Below are positions 11,796 through 21,335 of a DNA stretch of 64,000 bases, piece after piece. Each line of letters begins with the position of its first letter. Position 1 is the first letter of the stretch. The stretch is from assembly GCA_023213315.1 (NCBI GenBank), contig JAKCPI010012441.1, forward strand, positions 1-64,000, written 5' to 3'. The position numbers and the translations under genes were made by a program. The notes under the pieces are model-generated. The model ran no database searches and had not been told where the DNA came from. It saw only the letters and a program-made list of their open reading frames with translations. The DNA comes from Euborellia annulipes. Lineage: Eukaryota; Arthropoda; Insecta; Dermaptera; Anisolabididae.

Positions 11796-11847
11796 TCAAT
11801 TGTCCTGATTGAAGGACGCAATTTGCGTCCGAAACGTCGGCAATTGA
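11796..11847 (+). ncRNA. Hammerhead ribozyme motif (strong helices, one core insertion)
   Basis: Helix I is nine pairs: TCAATTGTC (11796-11804) with GGCAATTGA (11839-11847). The core box reads CTGATTGA, one T more than CUGAUGA. Helix II is six perfect pairs, GGACGC (11814-11819) with GCGTCC (11825-11830), and GAAA follows at 11831-11834. ACGTC (11834-11838) supplies the cleavage triplet GUC. Helix III is only the self-complementary ACGU, so a dimer would be needed for a normal fold. The fit to the HHR layout is far beyond chance. The extra T may have inactivated it. Confidence 0.75.
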
Positions 11848-11920
11848 AATAAAAAAAAATAGATAAAAATTGACTTATAATTTATGTCTAATTTCATTTC
11901 TGGCTGCTATCCTGCTCGTA
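11848..11920 (+). repeat. Tail following the HHR
   Basis: 'gaaataaaaaaaaatag' and then 'tttctggctgctatcc' resemble the AATAAA-like plus 'ttggctgc' tail that follows the other HHR copies (27925-27960, 55150-55170, 63300-63325). The left-hand inverted arm is missing. Confidence 0.5.
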
Positions 11921-12387
11921 TTTATCAATTATACAGCCATTACATTACCTCACTATTTAGTGAATGTGTGTAATGATCTCGTTAAATGAAAACATACGGC
12001 TATGTACATTTACATTTTTTTATTGTACAAATACGTTTTTTTTTTTTTATCAATTTTAATATATGTTGGTGGTTAGTATTTTATTTTCTTTTTGATCTCT
12101 TGTAAAATAGTTTTCATTCACGTAGGTAGTGAAATGTTTTTCACTTAGGATTACCCAAAATTCATTGCACATTACGTGATGATGGCTGCATTCCAGGAAT
12201 ATGTGGTCCAAGGTTATTTCCGATCTTTCCCAACCTGGCTAAAGTTTTGTCCAATTCTCTAAACCTATTGATCGTTGCGACTGTTTTTCTCTCTTGTGAA
12301 ACCATGGATTGTTTTTTGTTTTATTTTCTTTTAAAAATTTACCTTTTTAGGGTTTATTTCTGAATATGTTAATTGATTTATATTGTA

Positions 12388-12430
12388 TCTGGAGGACGTT
12401 TCATACGTTGGTTCCTCGGGGGCATCCACC
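12388..12430 (-). ncRNA. Degenerate hammerhead-like motif
   Basis: The minus strand reads CCGAGGA, 'accaacgtat', then GAAACGTC at about 12394-12401, followed by 'ctccagata'. CUGANGA has one change and no helix II is left. Weak on its own; listed because the same GAAACGTC context recurs across the window. Confidence 0.25.
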
Positions 12431-13019
12431 CGAGGTTCCGCCGTGCTTGGCATTGCTTCACTAGAACGATCTTGGGAACTGTTGCTATGCACCTCCCAAC
12501 CCCCTTTTATTTGCTTTAAAAAAACTCAATAGTGTAATTTTATTTTGAAACTGATATAGAATAATAATCTTATCATTATTTTAATCCAAAAATATTTTTT
12601 TTATAACCAAATTTTTTTATATGAAATTCCCTAACACCGGAAGAGGCAAATTTTGTCATCTAATGTGGAATCGCTTGAGGGCACTGTATAATTGTCACCT
12701 CCTCAAATAGAAAGATGTAAAATTTTGATTATATAATTATTAAATCACGTGATTAAATTTAAAAAAAAAAAACGAATTTTTTAAAAATGTTCCGATGAGT
12801 TTACATACAATCTTCAAATTGACCTCTTAGAGAGGGCAATGTAGGTCGCACTTGCCGTTAGAAATACCTCTCTCCTGTGCCATACATACAATCAATCAAA
12901 CCAATACAGTTATTACCTAGGAGAGAGAAAGAGAGTTTGGCATTTATTCTTCATTCCTTCTCTTTTTCTTGTATTCTTTTAATTCAAAATTACTTAGAAA
13001 ATCAAACAAGTATGACGTT

Positions 13020-13090
13020 AGACTTAACAGATTACTAATAATAAATCTTGTTAAGTCTCAGCTTCTTATTCAGAGGTTCGATTCCTATTT
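13020..13090 (+). other. Hairpin followed by tRNA-like T-loop box
   Basis: GACTTAAC/GTTAAGTC and GATT/AATC form a 12-pair stem with a small internal loop (13021-13057). GGTTCGATTCC, a good B-box/T-loop match, lies at 13075-13085. A cloverleaf with a proper acceptor stem does not form. It could be a tRNA-derived or mitochondrial-derived relic. Confidence 0.3.
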
Positions 13091-13253
13091 TGTAACCAAA
13101 AATTTATTTTGAATAAATCAGGGTTCTCATAGATGAATTAGAAATATAAAAAATAATTAATAAAATTTAATACATTCATTGCTCCCATTTTTTAATAAGA
13201 AGATAGAAATGAGAGATGCAGCTAAGGTTATTTCTTTATTCATTTAATTCACA

Positions 13254-13296
13254 CAGCTGACGTTTCGGTTCCCTGTTTGAACCATCCTCAGAGCTG
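13254..13296 (-). ncRNA. Hammerhead ribozyme motif, near-canonical
   Basis: On the minus strand: helix I CAGCT with AGCTG (five perfect pairs), core CTGAGGA (13285-13291), one unpaired T, and helix II GGTTC with GAACC (five perfect pairs around a seven-base loop). GAAA and ACGTC follow, with GUC as the cleavage triplet. All conserved core bases are present. Helix III is reduced to the palindrome ACGU, as in the other copies here, so activity might need pairing between two motifs. This is one of the two or three best HHR candidates in the window. Confidence 0.8.
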
Positions 13297-13457
13297 GCGA
13301 AAAGTCATTATGAAAGTGTCATGACACTTTCATAACGACTTTCAATATATACACAGTATGAGAATACATTTATGTACCTGGTCATCTCATACTGTGTATA
13401 TATATATTTATTATATAAGAATTTTTCAACAATGTATAAAATCCACTATGACACTTT

Positions 13458-13510
13458 CATAATGACTTTTGGCCAGCTCTAAGGATGGTTCAAACACTGA
13501 ACACGTCAGC
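13458..13510 (+). ncRNA. Decayed hammerhead partner motif
   Basis: This is the right-arm copy of 13254-13296. CTAAGGA replaces CTGAGGA, and GAACACGTC has lost four bases of the GAAA region, so it cannot fold as a ribozyme. Helix I (cagct/agctg) is intact. Confidence 0.6.
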
Positions 13511-13531
13511 TGTGTGAATTAAATGAATAAA

Positions 13532-13843
13532 CAGGGGTGTAGTGGAGCGGGAAGCGTGGGAACGGCGTTCCCACACTGGTTTCACTCATAAAAAAAAAAT
13601 AATAATAATAACAAATAAAATTAAAATGATTTAAGTATGTAAATAAAATAATACTTTACAAACTTTCGTGAGTGCCTCATATTTAGATTTTTGGGTAGTT
13701 CATAGTTTAGAATTGTACCATTTCACTATTAATTTTTCTAAAATTTTCCCGGGGAGAGCTCCCGGAAGCCCCCCCCCCCTCCCTCTATTGGTAAGACATG
13801 TATTTAGCGTTCCCACACTGAAAATTTTGCCACTACACCACTG
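13532..13843. mobile_element. hAT-type MITE (312 bp) with exact 8-bp TSD
   Basis: Its terminal inverted repeats are CAGGGGTGTAGTGG at the left and CCACTACACCACTG at the right. The flanks are identical 8-bp duplications TGAATAAA (13524-13531 and 13844-13851). An 8-bp TSD and CAG...CTG ends are hallmarks of the hAT superfamily. It has no transposase, so it is non-autonomous. It interrupts the right arm of the HHR element. Confidence 0.9.
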
Positions 13844-13895
13844 TGAATAAATAAATAACCTTAGCTTCATCTCTCTTTACTACCTTCTTATTAAT

Positions 13896-14410
13896 ATAAT
13901 ATCTCAGCTATAAATTGTTTTTGTAGCCATTTTTTGTGATTTTGAGAGACTGAACAATGTTTAATAACTACATAAAAATTATCTTTACCTCTGGAGAATA
14001 ATTTGAAATAATTGACATTTTATTTGAGTGAATTGATTGGCACAGAATCCTCCGTAACTCGAACTTAGTACTATAATATTATTGTAACTTATTTATTTAT
14101 TATATTATTTTTTCAAAACTATTTTCAAAATGTAAAGTTTTCAGGTCTGATTTCAATAAAGGCCTATATAAAAATTCAAACTGGTTTTTCTGTCGCTCAC
14201 TTTGCTTACATTTACTTGATGCTCATCTGTATCTAAATCCTCTTAAGATTTAAACCCTTCCCCTTCACACTCTCTTTGATGCCCTGTGAGAAGATTGAAT
14301 TTTTTTCAAATGTACATCCATTTTTTTTTTTTTTTTTGGGTATTCGAAATGCCTGTTGATAAGATTCCAAGCGACTTATAAAAGCTTCTTTTCTTTCTTT
14401 ATATTTATAA
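13896..14410. other. AT-rich sequence, no gene
   Basis: No repeat match and no frame. Poly-T at 14321-14337. Confidence 0.55.
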
Positions 14411-14450
14411 CTAGCCGCACTTGTCCACCTTTAGGAGCTTGTCAAGTTGA
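14411..14450 (-). mobile_element. Possible Helitron-like 3' end
   Basis: 'aactagccgcac' read on the minus strand ends in GCGGCTAG followed by TT. The same GCGGCTAG end occurs at 26831 and 42566, and a GCGTCTAG end with a hairpin at 20300. Helitron 3' ends typically finish CTAG/CTRR before a T. No hairpin is obvious here. Confidence 0.35.
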
Positions 14451-14708
14451 AATAAAAAAATTCTTGGGAAGATAAAGCATAAACCTACATACATTATAAC
14501 CCTTTTTTGAGGTTGAAGGAAAATCGTTTTAGCATGATCATGTGGAAAAAATTTGTATGAAGAGCTGTGTTAAATTCAACTGCCTTGAAATGTTATATTA
14601 CTTTATTTTTTGGAGTGCTTTTCCCCAAATATTTTTGCTGTGAACTGATCTATTATCTCAAAAATATATCTGAGTTTTCTTTTTGTTGAGATTTTCTTTG
14701 TTCTAGAA

Positions 14709-14830
14709 CTCATTTGGTATCCAAATGGCTTAAATAAAATCATCGGGCTGCCTGGGATCCAAACCCGCGACCCTTGGAATAGAAGACTAGCACACGCTAG
14801 CAACTACACGAAGGCCCGAGGGCTATTAAA
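14709..14830 (-). mobile_element. tRNA-derived SINE
   Basis: On the minus strand the head has an A-box-like stretch (14790-14812, 'cgtgtagttgctagcgtg') and a B-box, GCGGGTTTGGATCC (14755-14768). 'gcagcccgatgattttattt' and 'gccatttggataccaaatg' follow. The head and body match the copies at 44362-44515 and 61903-62080. RNA polymerase III promoter boxes plus dispersion support a SINE. Confidence 0.75.
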
Positions 14831-14907
14831 TAGTAGACTATTTATTATTCATATTTTTCTTAATAACTCGCCTTTCTCTTTTTATTTTGTATTTATTTAT
14901 TTACAAG

Positions 14908-15130
14908 TGACAATGCCCGCCGAAGGCGGGCTTTCCCACTTGCCAGGGTGGTGCGCAAATGGATCAAATTTATTCTTGCTCAATGTTTGGAAATTTTGCA
15001 ATTGCAAACTCTCTGACTTTAAGTTTTAAATTACCCTCACTGACTCAACTTCCTCTGTCTCTGGCCATTCAGCGAGAGAGAATGGTAAACAGGAACATAA
15101 CGGAAGTCAGTGGCTAGCTTTTTATATTTT
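14908..15130 (-). mobile_element. Helitron-like repeat H2 with GC-rich hairpin
   Basis: On the minus strand it starts 'aaagctagccactgac' and shows 'gaggaagttgagtcagtgag' and 'aatttaaaacttaaag'. It ends near the hairpin GCCCGCC-ttc-GGCGGGC (14915-14931). The block order matches H1 and H7. A GC hairpin near the 3' end is typical of Helitrons, but no CTAG end is seen immediately after it, so the boundary is open. Confidence 0.55.
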
Positions 15131-15140
15131 AGTATGATTT

Positions 15141-15345
15141 TCGGCATCGGAGACTTTTTAGACACCGTCCCTATTGTATTTATTTTAATAAGAATTTTTA
15201 TTTTATTTGAAATTCCCATGCCTTGGGGAGGGGTGGTCAAAAGCCGTCGCCTTACCCTCCCTCCTTTCCCCTCAGCGCCCAGAGTGGGGGTAGACGCCAT
15301 CAGCGCGCGCCTACCGTGTCAGTAGCCGATCGGCCAGTGAACATC
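15141..15345 (-). mobile_element. SINE variant with GC-rich head
   Basis: 'ttttcggcatcggagac' and 'acaccgtccctattgtattt' are the complement of the SINE tail and body. The far part (15220-15345) is GC-rich, with 'gtgggggtagacgcc' and 'cagcgcgcgcc'. Short frames on both strands across it are not conserved products. Its head differs from the 44362 copy. Confidence 0.45.
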
Positions 15346-16751
15346 TAACAAACTAGTGTCTTTTTTATGTGTGCTTACAAAAGTTTTCTTATTTCGTTGC
15401 CCCGTCAATTTTATTTTGTTATTATACATAAATAACACATCCTAATCAATTTTGTTCCTATCTGCGAATGCAACTTCCAACTGCAACCTGCTTGTTTGTT
15501 TCCTCTGGCACTCTCTCCGTTTGCATCCCAGCATTCTCCTTTATCCAGGTATTTTATGTAAATATTACAAAGATTATTAGCATAATTAATTATTCGAAAA
15601 GAGTATATAAATATAAACAACTAATATTTGAAAAAAATATAAAGGAACAGTTTTTAAAAAGATGCATTGATGGCAATGTTGTATTCTCTTTATAATATCG
15701 TTCAGCCATTTTTGTCGCTTCCCGTTGGGCTTCTCCTCCTTGTAGCATCCATTTGTCACCAGAGCGCTCTGGTATCGCTCAAATAATATAATTATTTATA
15801 TTCTCTTACAACTAAACTCCAAAAGAGAAATTAATTAATTTTTTTTTTAATGAATAATGTAATGAAAAAAGAGGTCGGAATATTTATTATTCTTCTCATC
15901 TATAAAATAAAATTAAACCAAGTTTATTATATTTTAATAGAAAATTTTAATGCAAAATGTTTAAAAAATTATTTAATTGTTAATTATACTGATATGGTAG
16001 GTGCCATTAGATAACATTCTAGCATGCATGATATTTTACTGACGCCAGTGTATTGTTTGAAAATTAAACCTTCCTAACTCTTGAGTTCTTCTGTATTTAA
16101 TTTACCTATTATGCATTAAAATTATCTTTTATAATATAAACTGTTAATCGTTAAAAGTTTTATTGCTTTTTAAAATTGTTTTTCATTCATACATTTCGGG
16201 GACTTTTAACGTTGATCTAATTATCTTAAAATCTATAAGTTTATTTTAATCGTTTCCCTAGTGAACCTTGGGCTTTATGAATCCCTCATTGCTCTTTTTG
16301 CACTCTACAACTAATTAGTACGGAAGAAAAATAAAAAGAATTTTTCCAAGAAAAATAAAAAGGATTTTTCCAAAAGTTTTTTTTTTCCATTGATTTTTTT
16401 TTCTAAAGTTTTTTATTATTTTATGACTTATGATTAAAAATAAACTCTTTCATTTGTGTTGTTATGTCTGTGTTTTTAAAGGGATTTAGTTTAGTTCAAT
16501 GATCTTGTTAGACAGATGATTTAATAATATAAATATAAACAAAAGGACAATTCATGTCTGTTACAGAACTTTCCGGAAAAGACTTGACAAATAAGCCTTT
16601 TGTAATTTAAACCATTAATTTTGATTGATATTTAATGAAATAGCATAAACCCAAAAAATTTCAAAATTCTATACTAACCTACAAATTGCATATAGTAGTC
16701 TAAAATTAATTGATATAGGCTATATTTAAATAGTTTAAAGGTTACTCCAAT
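15346..16751. other. AT-rich sequence, no gene
   Basis: Apart from a GC-rich spot with the perfect palindrome 'accagagcgctctggt' (15758-15773), I see only A/T-rich unique sequence. The minus frame 15411-15620 and plus frame 15468-15695 overlap and lack recognisable domains. Confidence 0.55.
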
Positions 16752-16791
16752 GAGCAAGTAGTTTTTTCAATTTAAATTTATTAATTAATGT

Positions 16792-16828
16792 GCCAGGGTT
16801 TCGGTCGCATTTAGGATCATCATTGTCA
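16792..16828 (-). ncRNA. Decayed hammerhead motif (left arm)
   Basis: The minus strand reads 'gatgatcc', 'taaatgc', 'gaccgaaac', then 'cctggcac'. The CUGA half and the ACGUY triplet are damaged, so it is not expected to cleave. Confidence 0.4.
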
Positions 16829-16952
16829 ATATATTGATCCTCAAATGGTCCAATTGACAAAAGACATTATTAATATAAAGATAAAGTGTATGTATTTTGG
16901 ACAGAGAGTGAGTGAGTCACTCACCATTGGAGGATCAATGTATTGACAATCG

Positions 16953-17003
16953 CTTGGCCCTAATGATGGTCCTATATGCGACCGAAACGTTAGCCCTGGC
17001 ACA
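16953..17003 (+). ncRNA. Hammerhead-like motif (right arm)
   Basis: CTAATGA (16960-16966, one change from CUGAUGA), an unpaired T, helix II GGTC with GACC (16968-16971 and 16980-16983), GAAA (16984-16987), then CGTT. The G5-to-A change in the core would be expected to abolish activity. Confidence 0.6.
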
Positions 17004-17289
17004 TTAAAATAAATTGAAAAAACTACTAGCTGTTTGCCCAGCTATACACCTCCGTCAAATATATTTAATTAGTGGGTAAATAAATTTATGTAAATTCTAT
17101 CATTTAGTTCTGACATAGTTATTTATACCCCTTGGAACCTAGTTAATATTCTCTTGGTTTAAATACAATATTTTCATTGGTAAGGATCTGAACACTCGTT
17201 GACTTTAAGTTTATCAATATTGAAAATTTTAATAGTTTCAACTCACACGTGGACTCGACATTAAAGATATTGATAAATGTCAATATTGA

Positions 17290-17400
17290 TAATCTCAAAA
17301 GTGCAAGTTTGAATTCCAGGCAATCCGATGATATTTAATTCAACTGGATATCAATCGGTATAAATAAATCTGGCTGGATCATAACGTATCGTTACATAGG
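17290..17400 (+). mobile_element. SINE body fragment
   Basis: 'gaattccaggcaatccgatgatattta' and 'ggtataaataaatctggctgg' resemble the stretch just after the B-box in the 44362-44515 SINE (ccaggcagtctgatgatttt). The promoter head is missing. Confidence 0.4.
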
Positions 17401-17530
17401 TTATACCTTGAAGTTTAGAACCGAAATTTGACATTAAAATTTAATACAATTGTTGCTCTTTTAAGAGATTACTTGAAGAGCAGGTGTAGAGGTTGCTATT
17501 AAAAAAAAAAAACTTGCACTTGTTTTCTTT

Positions 17531-17572
17531 TAAAGTCTATATGGCCTCAGATGCCGAAAGACTTAAAACAAA
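17531..17572 (+). mobile_element. SINE tail fragment
   Basis: 'ggcctcagatgccgaaagactt' followed by an A-run is the family tail in plus orientation. Confidence 0.5.
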
Positions 17573-17610
17573 AAAAAATAGTTATAAATGAAAGAGAAAT
17601 TTGAATTTAT

Positions 17611-17647
17611 AACTCGATATATTTCGGGCTATTAACCCATCCTCTGG
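17611..17647 (-). ncRNA. Decayed hammerhead-like motif
   Basis: The minus strand reads CAGAGGA, T, helix II GGG/CCC (gggttaatagccc), GAAA, then 'tatatcgag'. One core base and the ACGUY triplet are altered. Confidence 0.35.
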
Positions 17648-18103
17648 AGTACATGTGACTGAGAATAAATAGTTTAAAAATAGTTGTCCCGAGAATCAAT
17701 CACGTAGAAATTCCTTCCGGATTAAATTAATTATTAAATATATATTCCTCAATAAAACTATAATGGCCTTTGCAGCTAAAAATTATATTTTATTCTCAAT
17801 TCCACTGGTGGGAGGATGTCATTTAGATATATAATTATATTTTAAATTATTATCTTTTTTTTTTAATTCTTTATACGGGTTTTTATTATAATTTTCAAAA
17901 TAAATGTGTTTAAAATGAAACCGCGTTCTACGATTACGTGTTGTTTGAAGATTTTTCTCATTTTTCGAACCTTGTTAGAGCTCAGGTTAGATATATAAGT
18001 GCGATGTTGTTATACAAGGATTACCTGTACTCGAATTATATGACCAACGACTATTTTGGGAATCGAAATTTTTTTACCATTAAAAAAAAAATTATTTCTA
18101 TGT
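17648..18103. other. AT-rich sequence, no gene
   Basis: Nothing recognised. The plus frame 17938-18144 runs into the (TA)n repeat and is not a gene. Confidence 0.55.
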
Positions 18104-18104
18104 T

Positions 18105-18105
18105 A

Positions 18106-18141
<36 letters not shown>
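18105..18141. repeat. (TA)n microsatellite
   Basis: An uninterrupted AT dinucleotide run of about 37 bp. A second (TA)n run lies at 18499-18530. Confidence 0.95.
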
Positions 18142-18145
<4 letters not shown>

Positions 18146-18496
18146 TGTTTAGGCTCTATTATAAAATATTATTTCATGTTTTAATTTTTATTTTAATGTT
18201 TGTTATTGTCATTTTTCTCACTCTCTCTAATTTATTCACTCTATAAACATAAACTATATAAATAAATTGCATAAATAAATATTTATTTCTTCTCACTTTT
18301 AAAATAACCATTTTCTCCCCGAGTTGATTGATACTAGATCTATTTTTACACACGTTCTATTTATAAATCAGACTCTTTCAAGTGTTTCCACAACCTTTTA
18401 ACTGTTGCTCTTTAAAAAAAAGAAGCAAAAATTGACGTCGCTTACAAAAATAGATTAATTTGATTATGTAGAATATTTTCACATTTTTATTTATAT

Positions 18497-18535
<39 letters not shown>

Positions 18536-18539
18536 CATG

Positions 18540-18665
18540 GAATGTATTATGGACTTTGATTTGTAGACGATGGTGGGGAGAGGCAAGGCCATGAAGGCTG
18601 AGGGCCATTAGCCGCTTCAAGGACGAACTCAATCAACACCGGAGGGTCATTATTTCCACAGAGAA
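18540..18665. other. GC-richer patch of unknown origin
   Basis: 'gatggtggggagaggcaaggcc' and 'gctgagggccattagccgc' stand out against the AT background. The minus frame across it (18378-18632) contains the (TA)n repeat and has no family resemblance. A trinucleotide (ATA)n run follows at 18681-18706. Confidence 0.4.
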
Positions 18666-19010
18666 AATGTCCTAGACGACCATAATAATAATAATAATAA
18701 TAATAGTAAATATTTAAGGCAGAGAAATATCTTTCTCTTTGAAAGTTTAATATCTCAAATAGATTACTAGTAGTGTATGATTATATTAATAATAGTAATA
18801 CGATAGGTGAAAATTAAATAAAAATTATTTAATTTTTAATTCGCATTTCTCATTAACAATTTTAATAATTTGTTTGAGAGTAGACAAATTTTTGTCTCAA
18901 AAAATTGCTACTGTAGTAATAGTTCAATCACTTGTTCCTGGATTTTTACTATTTTTTTTTTAGTGTTGTGGTCCGAGGTCCAATTAATATTTGACGATTA
19001 CAATACCTAA

Positions 19011-19245
19011 GCTGAATATAAAATTTCAACTTTCTAACTCTTTTCCTTCTTGAGATATTTTGTTCACAGCACACACACACACACACACACACAGACAGAC
19101 CATGTTGCGAAAACCACTTTTTTGGATTCAGGGGACCTCAAAACGTGTATATCCATCAAAATCCCGACATCGAATTTTTGACATGAAACCAATATTTCCT
19201 CTTTATATACTCGTATTAACATACCTAGGCAAAGTAAATCCGCCC
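19011..19245 (-). mobile_element. Family D repeat, copy D3
   Basis: In minus orientation, 'gaatataaaatttcaact' is followed by a (CA)n run (19069-19093), 'gacagaccatgttgcgaaaacc', 'ttcaggggacctcaaaacg' and 'tttttgacatgaaacc', then a decayed terminus. The 3' half with the hairpin is absent. The short frame 19060-19281 is only this repeat. Confidence 0.8.
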
Positions 19246-20082
19246 TTTTCTTGGTCAGATTACATTCCAGAGTTGAAATAATTTTTATTTTATTTTATTT
19301 TGCACTTATGTTTAACTAATTTTCAGACATTTGATTTATTCATTCTGAAGAATATAAAATAATATTCATTATAGATTAAATAATAAGAAGATTATATAGT
19401 TCAAGGAGATTCATTTCCCAACAGACAGTCGCAAGGTTAATACGGATTAGTATTACAATTAATTTGTTTTTTTTTTTCTCTCTCATTTTTATTTAGGGCA
19501 GACAAAGTAGTTTTGGCATCCGAGCTCATTGCTAAAAAGAGTACACAACAACACCTATATATTCTTTGGCAATTCGTCTCTCTTTTTCTACGACCCTTTT
19601 CTTTTTTTTTTTTTTTTGCCTAGGAATTCTAATGAATTTTTCTTTATCAAATGGCGACTTCCTATTATTTTTTTTATATCAAAAAAAAAAAAAATAAATA
19701 AAATAAATAGATAAATAACCTCCTTTTATTTTTTATCAATTTATAAACAACAATTTCTTAATAATCGACAGTCAATCTTCCCTCTTTATGAAATATTATA
19801 TAACTATATCCGCTTTAATTTAATTTTTTTTTTTTTTAATTTCTAATAAATATTTACGCTCTATCGTCATGGGTATTTTTTCATAAAAATATTTTTAAGA
19901 AGTTTAATTTTCAAGTATTTAATCTTCTTGTTCTAGGGGTCATAGGTTCGCTTACTCGTCTTGAATGTCAAACATTGGCTAGCATTTCAATATATTGGAT
20001 AAATAAGAACTAGGTCAAAAGCCGAAATAATCTCAAAAAAATATTTCAAGAATTAATAGACCTATGCTACCTATAATTATTT
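19246..20082. other. AT-rich sequence, no gene
   Basis: Poly-T and poly-A runs (19600-19617, 19680-19694). No repeat family match and no credible frame. Confidence 0.55.
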
Positions 20083-20299
20083 TTGCTTTCTCTTACCTAT
20101 ATATCGGTATGTTAATATATAGAAAGTATTGGATTCAAATAAAAAATTCAATGTCGAGATTTTGATGGAAATGCACGTTTTGAGGTTCTCTGAGTCTAAA
20201 AAAGTGAATCCCACAAAATGGTCTGTCTGTGATGTTTGTGGGTATGTTCAAAATAAAGCATGAAGGAAATGAGCTACGAGGTTGAAATTTTTTATTAAA
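20083..20299 (+). mobile_element. Family D repeat, copy D4 (5' half)
   Basis: The terminus 'ctttctcttacctatatat' is followed by 'tagaaagtattggattc', 'ttttgaggttctctgagtc' and 'gctacgaggttgaaatttt'. It is cut off where a Helitron-like end begins. Confidence 0.8.
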
Positions 20300-20340
20300 C
20301 TAGACGCAAAGCCCGCCTTCGGCGGCCACTGACTTCATTG
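20300..20340 (-). mobile_element. Helitron-like 3' end with hairpin (H3)
   Basis: Read on the minus strand: 'cagtggccgccgaaggcggg' (stem GCCGCC/GGCGGg around gaa), 'ctttgcgt', then CTAG followed by TTTAAT. A short GC hairpin about 10 nt before a terminal CTAG, followed by T, is the classical Helitron 3' end. It interrupts D4. The rest of the element to the right is not resolvable. Confidence 0.6.
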
Positions 20341-21187
20341 ATTTTATAAAGATCATTATTAGAATTTTTTTATTCTTGTATTATACCTAAGATTTCTCTC
20401 ATTTGCATAAATCATTAACTCTAGAAGAAGAATTAATTCTAACAAAGTTGATATTTATTTCTAGAAAAAACCATTTTTCCAAACAAAATTCCAAAAAATG
20501 ACCTACCTATTTATTAAAAAAAAATATTTTTTAAATTATTTTTCTTCTAGTTATACTTACTACCAAAAGGTGTTCTTTAGCAATATATTACATTTTTGCT
20601 TTCACTTTAATAACACTTAACGCTTCAAACAAAAAGTTAATATTTTTTTTTTCTTGTAGCTTTTTTTTTTCCTCTCTCCTCGACGTTGACATTATTAATT
20701 AATTATTTATATAGATCCGGACATTAAATAACAGGGATTTTTTTTTTGCTAAATTATCAGTTGATCGTCTGTCACATCAATCATATTTCATCAGCAGAGA
20801 AATAAAAAAAAAAATATTTTATTGTTCAAAATAATTGAAGAAAATATTTTTTAAAACTAGTGTATTTTGTAACCATCTTATTGTTAGAAATATCTTATTC
20901 ATTTTTTTTTCTATTATTCATTCTTTTCTATTTTCAATTCATAATATTAATTTCTATAAATTCTTTAAAATATAGAATAAAATAACTAAATTCTTCAAAG
21001 GAGAATTCAATGCGTGGTTGTATATATTTATTATCCGTGCTTTAAAGTATTTTAGAAATCTGGGAGATTCAGGAATTGTCAATTTTTAAAAATTAGAGCT
21101 TTTTCAATGACACTTCTTGACAATACGCAAAACCAATAAGAAATATACTAATTAGCTGTCTCTTCTTCATCAAAAAAATCTTCGAAG
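20341..21187. other. AT-rich sequence, no gene
   Basis: Long T runs and scattered A/T repeats. Nothing recognised. Confidence 0.55.
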
Positions 21188-21304
21188 ACTTGCGCACAGT
21201 ACACAACTTTCTCTTACCTTCCGTAATCGTAAGTTGTGTTCTGTGCTTGTCACATCAGATTTTTTTGTGTCGACATATATTTATATAGTTAAGAGAAAGT
21301 AAAA
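21188..21304 (-). mobile_element. Short family D copy (hairpin plus terminus)
   Basis: The hairpin 'gcgcacagtacacaactttctcttacc' pairs with 'gtaagttgtgttctgtgct' and 'tgtcacatcagattt'. It is followed directly by 'gttaagagaaagtaaaa', the D terminus. The middle of the element is deleted. Confidence 0.7.
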
Positions 21305-21335
21305 AATTTATCATTGGAACACTGTTTTAACATTT

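Larger units (their letters stand above)
11921..13191. other. Mostly AT-rich, no gene; small GC-rich patches
   Basis: A GC-rich patch at 12395-12505 includes an inverted 'cctcggggg'/'cacccgagg' hairpin. The hairpin at 13020-13056 is followed by a GGTTCGATTCC box. Otherwise A/T runs. No coding signal. Confidence 0.5.
13192..13895. mobile_element. Inverted-repeat element with an HHR in each arm (interrupted by a hAT MITE)
   Basis: The left arm is 13192-13332. The right arm is 13445-13531 plus 13844-13895, split by the MITE at 13532-13843. The outer ends are 'taataagaagatag' and its near-complement. Each arm carries an HHR, minus strand on the left and plus strand on the right. The centre (13345-13408) has another inverted pair, 'acacagtatgaga' with 'tctcatactgtgt'. 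The tails 'ttattcatttaattcacacagc' point outwards. Confidence 0.8.
16752..17030. mobile_element. Inverted-repeat element with HHR-like arms
   Basis: The left arm is 16752-16846 and the right arm 16923-17030. The ends are 'agtagttttttcaattta' and its complement 'aattgaaaaaactact'. Both arms hold a hammerhead-like motif, minus on the left and plus on the right, next to 'gtgccagg'/'cctggcac'. Confidence 0.75.

Noticed and set aside
13020..13090. Possible tRNA or mitochondrial insertion
   Set aside because: The T-loop box is good, but no acceptor stem or anticodon arm fits, so I kept it only as a low-confidence hairpin.
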